Of a DNA stretch of 64,000 nt, positions 42,940-50,562 are shown one piece after another; the first letter of the stretch is position 1; each line of letters opens with the position of its first letter. The stretch lies in contig NZ_CABJDK010000001.1 in NCBI RefSeq assembly GCF_902364355.1, forward strand, positions 430,264 to 494,263. Direction: 5' to 3'. The notes beneath the pieces were generated by a model, which saw only the letters and a list, made by a program, of their open reading frames with translations, ran no database searches and had not been told where the DNA came from. The position numbers were made by a program, and so were the translations under genes. Origin of the DNA: Collinsella aerofaciens (GTDB taxonomy: Bacteria > Actinomycetota > Coriobacteriia > Coriobacteriales > Coriobacteriaceae).

Positions 42940-43875
42940 GTGAACATCCTGGTTTTGCTGCCCGTCAACGACCGCCATCGCGCAATTCTTGAGTCGAGCG
43001 CTCCGGGCGAGGACTTTATCTACACGAGCTCCGACGCCGCCACGCGCGAGCAGGTCGCCGATGCCGACGTGATCCTGGGCAACATCGACCCTGACATGCT
43101 CACGGCATGCGAGCATCTCCAGCTGTTGCAATTGCAGACCGCCGGCTATGACGACTACCTTGCCGCCGGCACCGTGCCGGCCGACGCCAAGCTGTCTTGC
43201 TCGATCGGCGCCTACGGTCAGGCCGTAAGCGAGCACATGTTTGCCATGGTGCTGTCAATGATGAAGCACCTGCCCGGCTACCAGGACCTGCAGCGCGAAC
43301 ATCGCTGGGAGGATTTAGGTCCGGTCACCTCGCTCAAAAACGCCAACGTGCTGGTGCTGGGCGCGGGCGACATTGGCGGCCACTTTGCCACGCTCTGCCG
43401 CAGCATGGGCGCGCACGTCCGCGGCATCAAGCGCCATCCGCTCGTCTACCCCATTGTGTTTGAGGACATGGACGGCATGGACGCCCTGCCCGAGCGCCTG
43501 GCCGAGGCCGACGTCGTCGCATCCTTTATGCCCAGCACACCCGAGACCCGCGGCCTGGCGAACGCCGAGTTCTTCGCCGCGATGAAGCCGGGCACCTTCT
43601 TTGCCAACGGCGGCCGCGGCGATCTTGTGGTCGCCGACGACTTGGTTGCCGCCCTGGAGTCGGGACATCTTGCCGGCGCTGCGGTCGACGTCACCGACCC
43701 CGAGCCCCTGCCTGCGACAAGCCCCCTGTGGGATGCGCCCAACATGCTCATCACGCCGCACGTCTCCGGCTGGTTCCACCTGGCAGCCACGCTCAACAAC
43801 GTGGTCGACATCGCCGCGGAGAATCTGCGTCACCTGCAGGCCGGCGAAACTTTACGTTGTTGGATCGAGCACTGA
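42940..43875 (+). CDS. D-isomer-specific 2-hydroxyacid dehydrogenase
   Basis: A 311-residue NAD-binding dehydrogenase starting at a GTG (42940) with AAAGGA six bases before it; the frame upstream runs through the repeat. The NAD motif is VLVLGAGDIGGHFATLCRSM (GxGxxG), the catalytic Arg is in FFANGGRGDLVV, and the acid/base pair is in VDVTDPEPLP and ITPHVSGWF (His). This matches the family that reduces 2-ketoacids to D-2-hydroxyacids. The substrate cannot be read. Its 3' side has a cluster of hairpins. Confidence 0.9.
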   Translation: MNILVLLPVNDRHRAILESSAPGEDFIYTSSDAATREQVADADVILGNIDPDMLTACEHLQLLQLQTAGYDDYLAAGTVPADAKLSCSIGAYGQAVSEHMFAMVLSMMKHLPGYQDLQREHRWEDLGPVTSLKNANVLVLGAGDIGGHFATLCRSMGAHVRGIKRHPLVYPIVFEDMDGMDALPERLAEADVVASFMPSTPETRGLANAEFFAAMKPGTFFANGGRGDLVVADDLVAALESGHLAGAAVDVTDPEPLPATSPLWDAPNMLITPHVSGWFHLAATLNNVVDIAAENLRHLQAGETLRCWIEH

Positions 43876-43878
43876 TTT

Positions 43879-44066
43879 GTTCCGGCGTTTTACCAAACGC
43901 CGGAACCCCTCGACGCTGCGCTCTTAGGTTCCGCCGTTCTAACGAACGGCGGACCACTCGACGCTGCGAGCCCGCCGTTTGGCCAATCTGCCGTTCAATT
44001 TCAAAGGCGCGACCAGAAGGTCAGCGCCTTTTCATTTCACGGCACCTTGGCTCAAACGGCGGGCTC
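43879..44066. repeat. Cluster of covarying hairpins behind the dehydrogenase
   Basis: Hairpin 1 (43879-43906: GTTCCGGCGTTT/AAACGCCGGAAC) and hairpin 2 (43927-43955: TCCGCCGTTC-type stem) both end with the same tail CTCGACGCTGCG. A third, long pair (43968/44047: GAGCCCGCCGTTT/AAACGGCGGGCTC) encloses a terminator-like hairpin (44005-44031, GGCGCGACC...GCGCC then TTTTC). No ORF. Confidence 0.65.
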
Positions 44067-44154
44067 TCGCTGGCGTGCGCTCTACCTGCGGCGTTTCGCT
44101 GGCATCGGCTTCATCTGCAAGCCTTAGCAGTTCCGTCTTGCCGTTGGCGTTGTG

Positions 44155-44238
44155 GCATTTGCCCAGATAAAACCTGCCAAAATAAACCTGTCCCTTTTTG
44201 GTAGGTTTGGCGCAATGGGGTCAGGTTGGCTTGCGCCA
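44155..44238 (+). repeat. Two hairpin repeats in tandem
   Basis: The CTGTCCC-type element (44155-44207) is followed at once by TGGCGCAA / TTGCGCCA around GGGGTCAGGTTGGC (44208-44238). The second has the same loop as 4533-4568 and a different stem. The surrounding 44067-44314 stretch shows no gene. Confidence 0.75.
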
Positions 44239-44314
44239 TACCGGTAGTTCTGTCTGCGACACTCTCGCCAAAGTGATATCAAACATACATCTAGCGTTTT
44301 CGACACTTCGCTTA

Positions 44315-44497
44315 TTAGAGCCAGTCCGTCTCCTCGTCATAGCGGTCCGAATAGGCGTTACGCTTGAGTTCTTCAGCACTCGTTGGTCGCGCCTTGGACA
44401 CGTCGACCCCTGACTCATGGCAAGCGGCGACGAACAGCTGTAAACCCCGATCAATAAGCTGAGCCCCACGCTCGGCCTTCATTTCTTCGGCTCGCAT
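44315..44497 (-). CDS. Small hypothetical protein after the M18 peptidase
   Basis: A 60-residue, charged frame (MRAEEMKAERGAQLIDRGLQ, then LFVAACHESGVDVSKARPTS and a DRYDEETDWL end). Its ATG follows the peptidase TAA with no gap. The acidic-aromatic end and AEELKRNAYSD resemble C-termini of type II antitoxins, but no toxin gene is next to it, so it might be a remnant. I do not recognise a family; coding potential is only moderately supported. Confidence 0.42.
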   Translation of the reverse strand: MRAEEMKAERGAQLIDRGLQLFVAACHESGVDVSKARPTSAEELKRNAYSDRYDEETDWL

Positions 44498-45883
44498 TTA
44501 GAGTTCCACGCTTTCGGCGCCGTTGATGGTTAGGTTGCGCTCGTAGAAGGCGGTGAGGGCGCGGATGGCGTACATCACGTCGCGCACGCCGCCGGTCTCG
44601 TAGCTCGAGTGCATGGCAAGCTGCGGCAGGCCCACGTCCACGGCATGCATGCTCGCCTGCATATTGGACAGATTGCCCAGGGTAGAACCGCCGGCCATAT
44701 CGCTCTTGTTGGCAAAGGCCTGCGTGGGTACGTCAGTGTCATCGCAGATGGCCTGGAACACCGCGCGACTAAAGGCATCGGTGCAGTAGTGCTGGTTGGC
44801 GGCCTCCTTGATGACGATGCCGCCGTTGAGCACAACCTGGTTGCGGGCGTCGCACTTCTCGGCGTGGTTGGGGTGCACGGCATGCGCGTTGTCGCAGCTC
44901 ACGAGCATCGAAGCGGCAAGCGCACGGTGGTACGACTCGTCGTCAAAGCCCAGCGAGCCGTTAATGCGGCGCAGTGCATCGGCCAAGAACGTCGACATGG
45001 CGCCCTGCTTGGTCTCGGAGCCAACCTCCTCATTATCAAAGCAGCAGAAGACCGAAACGTCGTGCGCGTTCTCGGCACCCAAAAATGCCTGCAGCGAGGT
45101 GTAGGCGCAGGCCAGGTCGTCGAGCTTGGGCGTCGAGATAAACTCGTCGGCCCAGCCCCAAATGCGCGCATCCTGACGATTGACCAGGAACAGATCGCGG
45201 CCCAAAATTTGCTCGGGCTCAACGTCCAGTTCGTCGGCGATCAGGGCGTCAAAGTCGCCTTGCTTAAGGTCACCGGCACTGATGAGCGGGCACAGGTCGA
45301 CGGCGCGATTGGGAGCAAAGCCCTCGTTAACGCCGCGGTTCATATGGATGGCAAGGCTCGGGATGATGGCGACTTCGCGCTCGGTGGCAAGCAGGCGGCT
45401 CTCAATGCGGTCACCCTCGCGCACCAGCACGCGGCCCGCGAGCGCCAGCGGGCGATCGAACCAGGTGTAGTCGATCATGCCGCCGTAGGCCTCGGTGTTC
45501 AGACGCAATGTCTCGCCTGCGCCATCGAGCTCGGGCACAGCCTTGACCTTAAACGTCGGCGAGTCGCTGTGCGACGCCGTCAGCTGAAAATGATAGTCAC
45601 CGGCAACGCCGCCCTCGCCCCACGTCGCGGCCAGGTCCTCGCCCACTTTAAAGGCAACAACGCTCGAGGTGTTGCGTTGCGTGTAATAACGCCCGCCCGG
45701 CTCGATGTCCCACGCCGCGTTCTCGGGCAGGTAGGTAAAACCCGCCTCGTCGAGCTCGGCCATAATGGTCGCCGCCATATGAAACATGCTGGGGCATGCC
45801 TCGATAAAGTCGATAAGGTCGTTAGCGGCCTCGATATCGTCGGCCGTCACATGCGCGCGCTCGGGCGTTTCCTGATCCGTCAT
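44498..45883 (-). CDS. M18 family aminopeptidase
   Basis: A 461-residue metallo-aminopeptidase of the ApeB/aspartyl aminopeptidase family. Metal and catalytic residues are visible: ASHSDSP (metal His, near residue 95), KLDDLACAY (bridging Asp), FDNEEVGS (catalytic Glu and metal Glu), SCDNAHAVHPNH (Asp) and AMHSSYETGG (final His). Length fits bacterial M18 enzymes. I start at MTDQETPERAH (45883), where GGGGAGAG is just upstream; a frame to 45994 is not supported. Cleaves N-terminal residues from peptides, probably acidic or neutral ones. Confidence 0.92.
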   Translation of the reverse strand: MTDQETPERAHVTADDIEAANDLIDFIEACPSMFHMAATIMAELDEAGFTYLPENAAWDIEPGGRYYTQRNTSSVVAFKVGEDLAATWGEGGVAGDYHFQLTASHSDSPTFKVKAVPELDGAGETLRLNTEAYGGMIDYTWFDRPLALAGRVLVREGDRIESRLLATEREVAIIPSLAIHMNRGVNEGFAPNRAVDLCPLISAGDLKQGDFDALIADELDVEPEQILGRDLFLVNRQDARIWGWADEFISTPKLDDLACAYTSLQAFLGAENAHDVSVFCCFDNEEVGSETKQGAMSTFLADALRRINGSLGFDDESYHRALAASMLVSCDNAHAVHPNHAEKCDARNQVVLNGGIVIKEAANQHYCTDAFSRAVFQAICDDTDVPTQAFANKSDMAGGSTLGNLSNMQASMHAVDVGLPQLAMHSSYETGGVRDVMYAIRALTAFYERNLTINGAESVEL

Positions 45884-46044
45884 GCTCTCCCCTTTCGCTG
45901 GGTTGATGGTCCCCTCCAGCATACCCCGCCGCGCCAGCGCCGCACTCTTCATTCCGTGCTTAATTCCGCGCCGCTCACCAAGTTGAGCCATCATGCCCGC
46001 GCTCCTTTTGCGACAATTGCGCTAACAGGACGAGAGGAGCCGTC

Positions 46045-47130
46045 ATGAAGCCACGTAACATTGCCATCGCCTGCGGTGTCGCGGGTGTCGCCGTCGGCCT
46101 TGCCGCTGCCACCGGTATCGTTTATCACAAGCAAATCAAGTCCGCTGCGTCGCTCAAACGCTTGACCGGCTACGCGGATGGCTATGACCTGTACGCAATC
46201 GACATCGCCTACGACTACGATCTTGATCGCATCATCGCCGCTGGCGTGTGCGACGACCAGGCCTACATCGATGCCGTGGTGGCGCAGGTGCTGCCCGGTG
46301 TGCCGGCACATGTCCAGGCGCCCCAGTTTGCCTGCAGCGCTTTTGTCGCCGTAGATGTCGAAGGCCGCGTGCGCACCGGTCGCAATTACGACTTTAAGGA
46401 CGACACCTCGGCGCTGCTGGTGCGCAATCACCCGCGCGACGGCTATGCCTCCATCGGGTTTGCCGCCCTTAACAACCTGGGCGATAACACTCCGCTTGAC
46501 TCCGTCGCCGGACGCGCCGCCGCACTCATGGGCCCGTTTGCCCAGCTCGATGGTGTTAACGAATGTGGCGTGTCCATTGCCGTACTCACCCTGGATTCCA
46601 AGCCCTGTGACCAGGACACGCAACGCCCCGTCATCAATACCTCGCTCGCCATCCGTCTGGTGCTCGACCGTGCCGCCACCACGCAAGAAGCTGTCGACCT
46701 GCTTTCCGCCTACGACATGCACGCCATGGCAGGACGCGATTACCACTTCTTTGTCAACGACGCCGCCGGTGACGCGCGGGTGGTGGAGTGGGATCCGCGC
46801 GATCCGGACCGCACTTTCAAAGCGACTCCTGTGCGCCAGGTTACGAACTTCTATGCCTGCTATGACGACGAAGTGCTGCCCAACCAAAAGAATGGCGAGC
46901 TGGGCCATGGTAAAGAGCGCGCCGTCGCAATCGCCGGTGTCCTTGACGCCCATGCCGGCGCCCAAGATGAGGCAGTCGCTTGGAAGGCCCTACGCGCTGC
47001 AGCGCAAGAGCCCAATCCGGAAGACATCACCAGCAACACGCAGTGGTCGGTCGTCTTTGACAACACCGAGCCCGCTGCCGCCATCACGCTGCGCCGCCAC
47101 TGGGGCGACGTCGACGCCTTCGCACTGTAA
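46045..47130 (+). CDS. Linear amide C-N hydrolase (choloylglycine hydrolase/C45-like), membrane-anchored
   Basis: A 361-residue Ntn-type hydrolase. It starts with an N-terminal hydrophobic anchor (AIACGVAGVAVGLAAATGIV). The catalytic Cys is in FACSAFVAVD near residue 98, expected to become N-terminal after self-processing or to act in place; the downstream GRNYDFKDD, DGVNECGVSIAVLTLD and NTQWSVVFDN are conserved markers of penicillin V acylase / bile salt hydrolase relatives. True bile salt hydrolases are cytoplasmic with Cys at position 2, so this anchored form is unlikely to be one; acyl-amide or N-acyl-homoserine-lactone-like substrates are possible. Confidence 0.82.
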   Translation: MKPRNIAIACGVAGVAVGLAAATGIVYHKQIKSAASLKRLTGYADGYDLYAIDIAYDYDLDRIIAAGVCDDQAYIDAVVAQVLPGVPAHVQAPQFACSAFVAVDVEGRVRTGRNYDFKDDTSALLVRNHPRDGYASIGFAALNNLGDNTPLDSVAGRAAALMGPFAQLDGVNECGVSIAVLTLDSKPCDQDTQRPVINTSLAIRLVLDRAATTQEAVDLLSAYDMHAMAGRDYHFFVNDAAGDARVVEWDPRDPDRTFKATPVRQVTNFYACYDDEVLPNQKNGELGHGKERAVAIAGVLDAHAGAQDEAVAWKALRAAAQEPNPEDITSNTQWSVVFDNTEPAAAITLRRHWGDVDAFAL

Positions 47131-47199
47131 GGAGCCAGGCCCGTCGACCTTACGCTCGCCTGACGTTGCTTACATTTCTATACGCTTGAGCTAACACGT

Positions 47200-47251
47200 T
47201 TTACCCCCGTATCAACAGTGTGCGGGGGTAAACTTATGCGCATGTTATAAC
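47200..47251 (+). promoter_or_regulatory. Extended -10 promoter of pfkA with overlapping inverted repeat
   Basis: TTTACCCCCG and CGGGGGTAAA (47200-47209 / 47223-47232) lie over the -35 zone of an extended -10 TGTTATAAC (47243-47251). The repeat may be an operator or the 3' hairpin of the preceding gene. Confidence 0.5.
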
Positions 47252-47270
47252 TTGCCCGGAAGGATTCATC

Positions 47271-48350
47271 ATGCTTAGGATCGGTCTTCTTACCAGTGGC
47301 GGCGACTGCCAGGCGCTCAACGCTACCATGCGCGGCATTGTCAAAACGCTTATGACCAATAGCGAAGAGCCTATTGAGATCTATGGTTTTGAGGACGGCT
47401 ACCAGGGCCTTATCTACAGCAGGTTCCGCGTCATGACGCCCGCCGATTTTAGCGGCATCCTCACCCGCGGCGGCACCATCCTGGGCACGAGCCGCACGCC
47501 GTTCAAGCGCCTGGACATTCCCGAGGCCGACGGCGTCGAGAAGGTGCCCGCAATGGTCCACACCTATCATAAGCTGCAGCTCGACTGCCTGTTTATGCTG
47601 GGCGGCAACGGCTCCACCAAGACCGCCAACCGCCTGCGCGAAGAGGGCCTCAACGTTATCGCCCTGCCCAAGACCATCGATAACGACACCTGGGGCACCG
47701 AGTTGACGTTTGGCTTTACGAGCGCCATCGACGTCGCCACCAAGTGCATCGACGACATCCACACCACTGCCTCGAGTCACGGCCGCGTGTTTGTCATCGA
47801 GATCATGGGCCACAAGGTCGGTTGGATTCCGCTGTATGCCGGCGTCGCGGGCGGCGCGGACGTCATCCTGATTCCCGAGATCCCCTACGACATGGACAAC
47901 GTCATCAAGACCATCGAGCATCGCATGGAGACCGGCAGCCGCTTTACCATCGTAGCCGTCGCCGAGGGCGCTATCTCCAAGGAGGACGCGGCGCTGTCCA
48001 AGAAGGAGTACAAGAAGAAGCTTGCCGAGCGCACGAGCCCGTCGATCGTTTACGACATCGCCAAGGAGATCGAGGCCAAGACCGGTCGCGAGACCCGCGT
48101 CGCCATCCCCGGCCACACGCAGCGCGGCGGCCAGCCCGACGCCCAGGACCGCATCTTTGCGACCCAGTGCGGCGTCGAGGCAGCGCTCGGCTGCCTACGC
48201 GGCGAGTTTGGCTACATGATTGCCCTGCGTGACGGCAAGATGTGCCACATGCCGCTCGAGGAGGTCGCCGGCAAGCTCAAATATGTCGACCCCCAGAGCG
48301 ATCTGGTGCGCGAGGCCAAGGCGCTGGGCATCAGCTTCGGCGACGAATAG
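47271..48350 (+). CDS. pfkA: 6-phosphofructokinase, group III type
   Basis: A 359-residue phosphofructokinase that makes fructose 1,6-bisphosphate. The N-terminal phosphate loop is GLLTSGGDCQALNATMRG, then FMLGGNGSTKTANRL and the substrate motif LPKTIDNDTWGTELTFG with the catalytic Asp. The Lys in PKTIDND and Gly in GGNGS correspond to the K124/G104 combination of group III ATP enzymes (classical ATP enzymes have Gly at 124; pyrophosphate enzymes have Asp at 104); the Asn in GGNGS is unusual. IPGHTQRGGQPDAQDR is the sugar-phosphate site. GGAAGG precedes the ATG. The last three codons and stop are in the arm of a long palindrome. Confidence 0.93.
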   Translation: MLRIGLLTSGGDCQALNATMRGIVKTLMTNSEEPIEIYGFEDGYQGLIYSRFRVMTPADFSGILTRGGTILGTSRTPFKRLDIPEADGVEKVPAMVHTYHKLQLDCLFMLGGNGSTKTANRLREEGLNVIALPKTIDNDTWGTELTFGFTSAIDVATKCIDDIHTTASSHGRVFVIEIMGHKVGWIPLYAGVAGGADVILIPEIPYDMDNVIKTIEHRMETGSRFTIVAVAEGAISKEDAALSKKEYKKKLAERTSPSIVYDIAKEIEAKTGRETRVAIPGHTQRGGQPDAQDRIFATQCGVEAALGCLRGEFGYMIALRDGKMCHMPLEEVAGKLKYVDPQSDLVREAKALGISFGDE

Positions 48351-48526
48351 CCTCGGCCGAAACTGCTCTCATCGGAGACCCCAGGGCTTACATCCCAAAT
48401 CGTCCTCGGACATGTCAGGACCCCGCCGTGCGCTTCGCGCGGCGGGGTCCTTCCGTCCTGCGGAAAGATTTGGGATGTAAGCCCTGAGGCCTCCTGCGGT
48501 AACTAGGGAGGCCGAGGCTATTCGTC
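48342..48526 (+). repeat. Nested giant hairpin behind pfkA (element C)
   Basis: The outer arms (48342-48358 and 48510-48526, 17-bp perfect) include the pfkA stop codon. Inside lies a 19-bp perfect stem (48382-48400 / 48468-48486), then the constant loop CGTCCTC facing TGCGGAAAG, a 4-bp stem GGAC/GTCC and an 11-bp apical stem with a GCGC-TTC-GCGC end. Relatives: 57041 and 62498. Confidence 0.85.
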
Positions 48527-48626
48527 TTCTTGCTGCGGGTGCGTGGGCTGAGATTTTGGGATGTTGCAGGCTCTTAGCTGAGAGTAGCACTGACATTTGT
48601 CCTGAAATGGCTGGTCGTTAGGGGTT

Positions 48627-48692
48627 GCTACCGGTAGTTGCGGTAGGGTTGGGGCAGATTCTAACTAGAAATGGTGGTCGCTACCGGTTGTT
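48627..48692. promoter_or_regulatory. Direct repeat of GCTACCGGTWGTT before the XRE gene
   Basis: Copies at 48627-48639 and 48680-48692, 53 bp apart; the first contains the perfect palindrome CTACCGGTAG. A likely operator of the XRE protein encoded at 48743. Confidence 0.5.
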
Positions 48693-48742
48693 CTCGGCAT
48701 ACTCGGCTCATTCGATTCGACCATCAAACGAAAGGAACCACC

Positions 48743-49681
48743 ATGGATCTTGCGATGGCACAGCGCCTCGTCGATCGCCGTAAAGCTGCCGGCCTTTCTC
48801 AGGAGGCGCTTGCTGCCCAGCTGGGCGTAAGCCGCCAGGCTGTTAGTAAATGGGAGCGCAGCGAGTCCTCACCCGATACCGATAACCTCATTGCGCTCGC
48901 CGCGCTGTATGACGTGTCGTTGGACGAGCTGTTATATGGGGAGGCGGTGGCTAGCGCTGATGACTCACAGGCTGATGATGAGGCACAGAACAGCAACGCC
49001 GGCACCAAAGCTTCAGATAAGGCTGAAGAGGCTGAGGCTTCTACTGAGCACGCTGATTGCAGCGATAAGCCACTTGTCGATATTTCCCTCGCGCGCGGTA
49101 TCCACGTCATTGATCCCAATAAAGGCGAGGAAGTCCATGTTGGTTGGAGCGGCATCCATGTGACCAACGAGCGCAAGGGCGAAGAGGTGCATGTGGGGCC
49201 GGACGGCGTGCATATCGATACGCTTGAGGACGATGGACATAGCGTACGCACCAATGACGACGGCACCGTCACCATCGACGGCGAGACGTTTTCCAGCTGG
49301 AAGGAAGCACACGACAAGCTCGACCATCATGGCAAGCATTTCCACACCAAGGTCGGACGTGCATGGAACAAATTCCCCTTCCCCGCGCTTGTCGCCCTCG
49401 CCTATTTGGTGCTCGGCATTGTCTACGGCACATGGGGCATGGGGCTTTTCCTCGTCTTTTTGGTTCCCGTCTACTACGCGATTGGCGACTTTATCGACCA
49501 ACGCCACCTGTCTAAGCTGATCGAGGTCATCTACCCGGCAGCCGCCATCGCTTGGTTCCTCTACATGTGGCTCTGTTTGGGACAGCCCCATCCTGCATGG
49601 ATCATCCTCATCACGATTCCCATCGTAAAGGCGCTCATGCGCTGGTGTCGCAAACAATGGAAGCACCGCAAACAGGCCTAA
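48743..49681 (+). CDS. XRE regulator with C-terminal membrane domain
   Basis: A 312-residue protein. The helix-turn-helix (residues ~6-60) has AGLSQEALAAQLGVSRQAVS and KWERSESSPDTDNLIALAAL. An acidic linker with many Ala/Glu/Asp follows (~70-110), then a duplicated motif (GIHVIDPNKGEEVHVG and GIHVTNERKGEEVHVG plus a third partial GVHIDT) with a beta-repeat look, and three hydrophobic segments (about 218-300). Cytoplasmic DNA binding tied to the membrane is expected. AAAGGAACC is eight bases before the ATG. The family is common beside stress genes; targets are unknown. Confidence 0.85.
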   Translation: MDLAMAQRLVDRRKAAGLSQEALAAQLGVSRQAVSKWERSESSPDTDNLIALAALYDVSLDELLYGEAVASADDSQADDEAQNSNAGTKASDKAEEAEASTEHADCSDKPLVDISLARGIHVIDPNKGEEVHVGWSGIHVTNERKGEEVHVGPDGVHIDTLEDDGHSVRTNDDGTVTIDGETFSSWKEAHDKLDHHGKHFHTKVGRAWNKFPFPALVALAYLVLGIVYGTWGMGLFLVFLVPVYYAIGDFIDQRHLSKLIEVIYPAAAIAWFLYMWLCLGQPHPAWIILITIPIVKALMRWCRKQWKHRKQA

Positions 49682-49724
49682 CACGCTCCGACCCACCAGC
49701 ACCCAACCGCCCCCGCCCTTCTCC

Positions 49725-49795
49725 TAAGTTGCGGTGAGATAGGGACTGTTTTGAAGCTCCAAAGCGCCAAACAGTCCGTATATCACCGCAACTTA
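49725..49795. repeat. Palindrome of the GTTGCGGTGA family
   Basis: TAAGTTGCGGTGA...TCACCGCAACTTA outer arms with an inner stem GGACTGTTT/AAACAGTCC and a central loop. Same outer sequence as 41804-41870 but different inner stem. Confidence 0.75.
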
Positions 49796-49856
49796 CAAAC
49801 AACTGGGTCAGTTCCGGCACGGAGATTAGCATTGAGCTGACCGCGCGCCAAGAAAA

Positions 49857-49996
49857 GGGCCTATTTACTACGTTTAACTCGAGAGGGCCGACCATACCCG
49901 CCTTTTCCGAAAACTGGCAAGCCATCTACCTGCGGTTTTAATTTCATAATCTTTGTCACGGTCGAGGGTGTGGTAGCAAACGTAGTAGATAGGCCC
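49857..49996. repeat. 140-bp element with 19-bp inverted ends
   Basis: GGGCCTATTTACTACGTTT and its complement (one mismatch) bound ~102 bp without a convincing ORF. MITE-like in form. It sits in the 440 bp gap between the XRE gene and the next hypothetical gene, along with the palindrome at 49725. Confidence 0.65.
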
Positions 49997-50125
49997 ATTT
50001 TGTGGCATACGACCCATACAAGCCCAATCTCGAAGGCCAAAGAGAGTCTCTCATCCACGCCTGCGAGCGAAAACCAAATAGAATGAAAGGCAAATGGAAA
50101 AGCCCGTTTAACGAGCGGAGGACAT

Positions 50126-50500
50126 ATGCGCGACGTAGCCGAAAGCGACTGGAAGCTGTTTAAGAAAATGCTTCCTCAATGGCAAGAACGTTATATGGAA
50201 AAGCTCATCGGCCAGTATGTTGAGATACTGAACGGCGACAGTGAAGCGTCCAGTAGATTTTGGGCACTAGAAGAGCGCCTCAATAGAGACAAGCTGTCCT
50301 CAGGCGTAATTGCAAACGACATTCGCCGCAGCACAATGCACCGCGAGATAGCCAATTTGCTTATCGACAGCGTGATCACCCTTGACGACCTTGACGGTTT
50401 TACCGAGGACATTAAGAGCTATGCGCAACACTGGATTGGCAGTAAGAGCACTGAACGACAGACATCCCCAGTAAAACGGGGCAAACGCCGGGCCACCTAA
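50126..50500 (+). CDS. Hypothetical helical protein
   Basis: A 124-residue soluble protein, no signal or transmembrane segment, predicted largely helical (MRDVAESDWKLFKKMLPQWQ, then ERYMEKLIGQYVEILNGDSE) with a basic tail (VKRGKRRAT). GGAGG stands four bases before ATG, so it is expressed as a gene. A family of this type occurs in gut Actinobacteria and Firmicutes as a stand-alone protein of unknown function; I cannot assign one. Monocistronic and followed by a dispersed repeat. Confidence 0.7.
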   Translation: MRDVAESDWKLFKKMLPQWQERYMEKLIGQYVEILNGDSEASSRFWALEERLNRDKLSSGVIANDIRRSTMHREIANLLIDSVITLDDLDGFTEDIKSYAQHWIGSKSTERQTSPVKRGKRRAT

Positions 50501-50512
50501 TGGTTGTCCGGC

Positions 50513-50562
50513 GTTTGCCCAGATAAAACCTGCCAAAAAACCTGTCCCTTTTTGGCAGGTTA
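50513..50562 (-). repeat. Stop-codon-abutting hairpin repeat, CCTGCC type
   Basis: AACCTGCCAAAAA / TTTTTGGCAGGTT; the last three bases are the TAA of the FtsX-type permease. It also faces the stop of the plus-strand gene at 50500. Confidence 0.8.

Noticed and set aside
49861-50058. 65-codon minus-strand frame
   Set aside because: No ribosome site, lies across the inverted-repeat element and resembles no protein.
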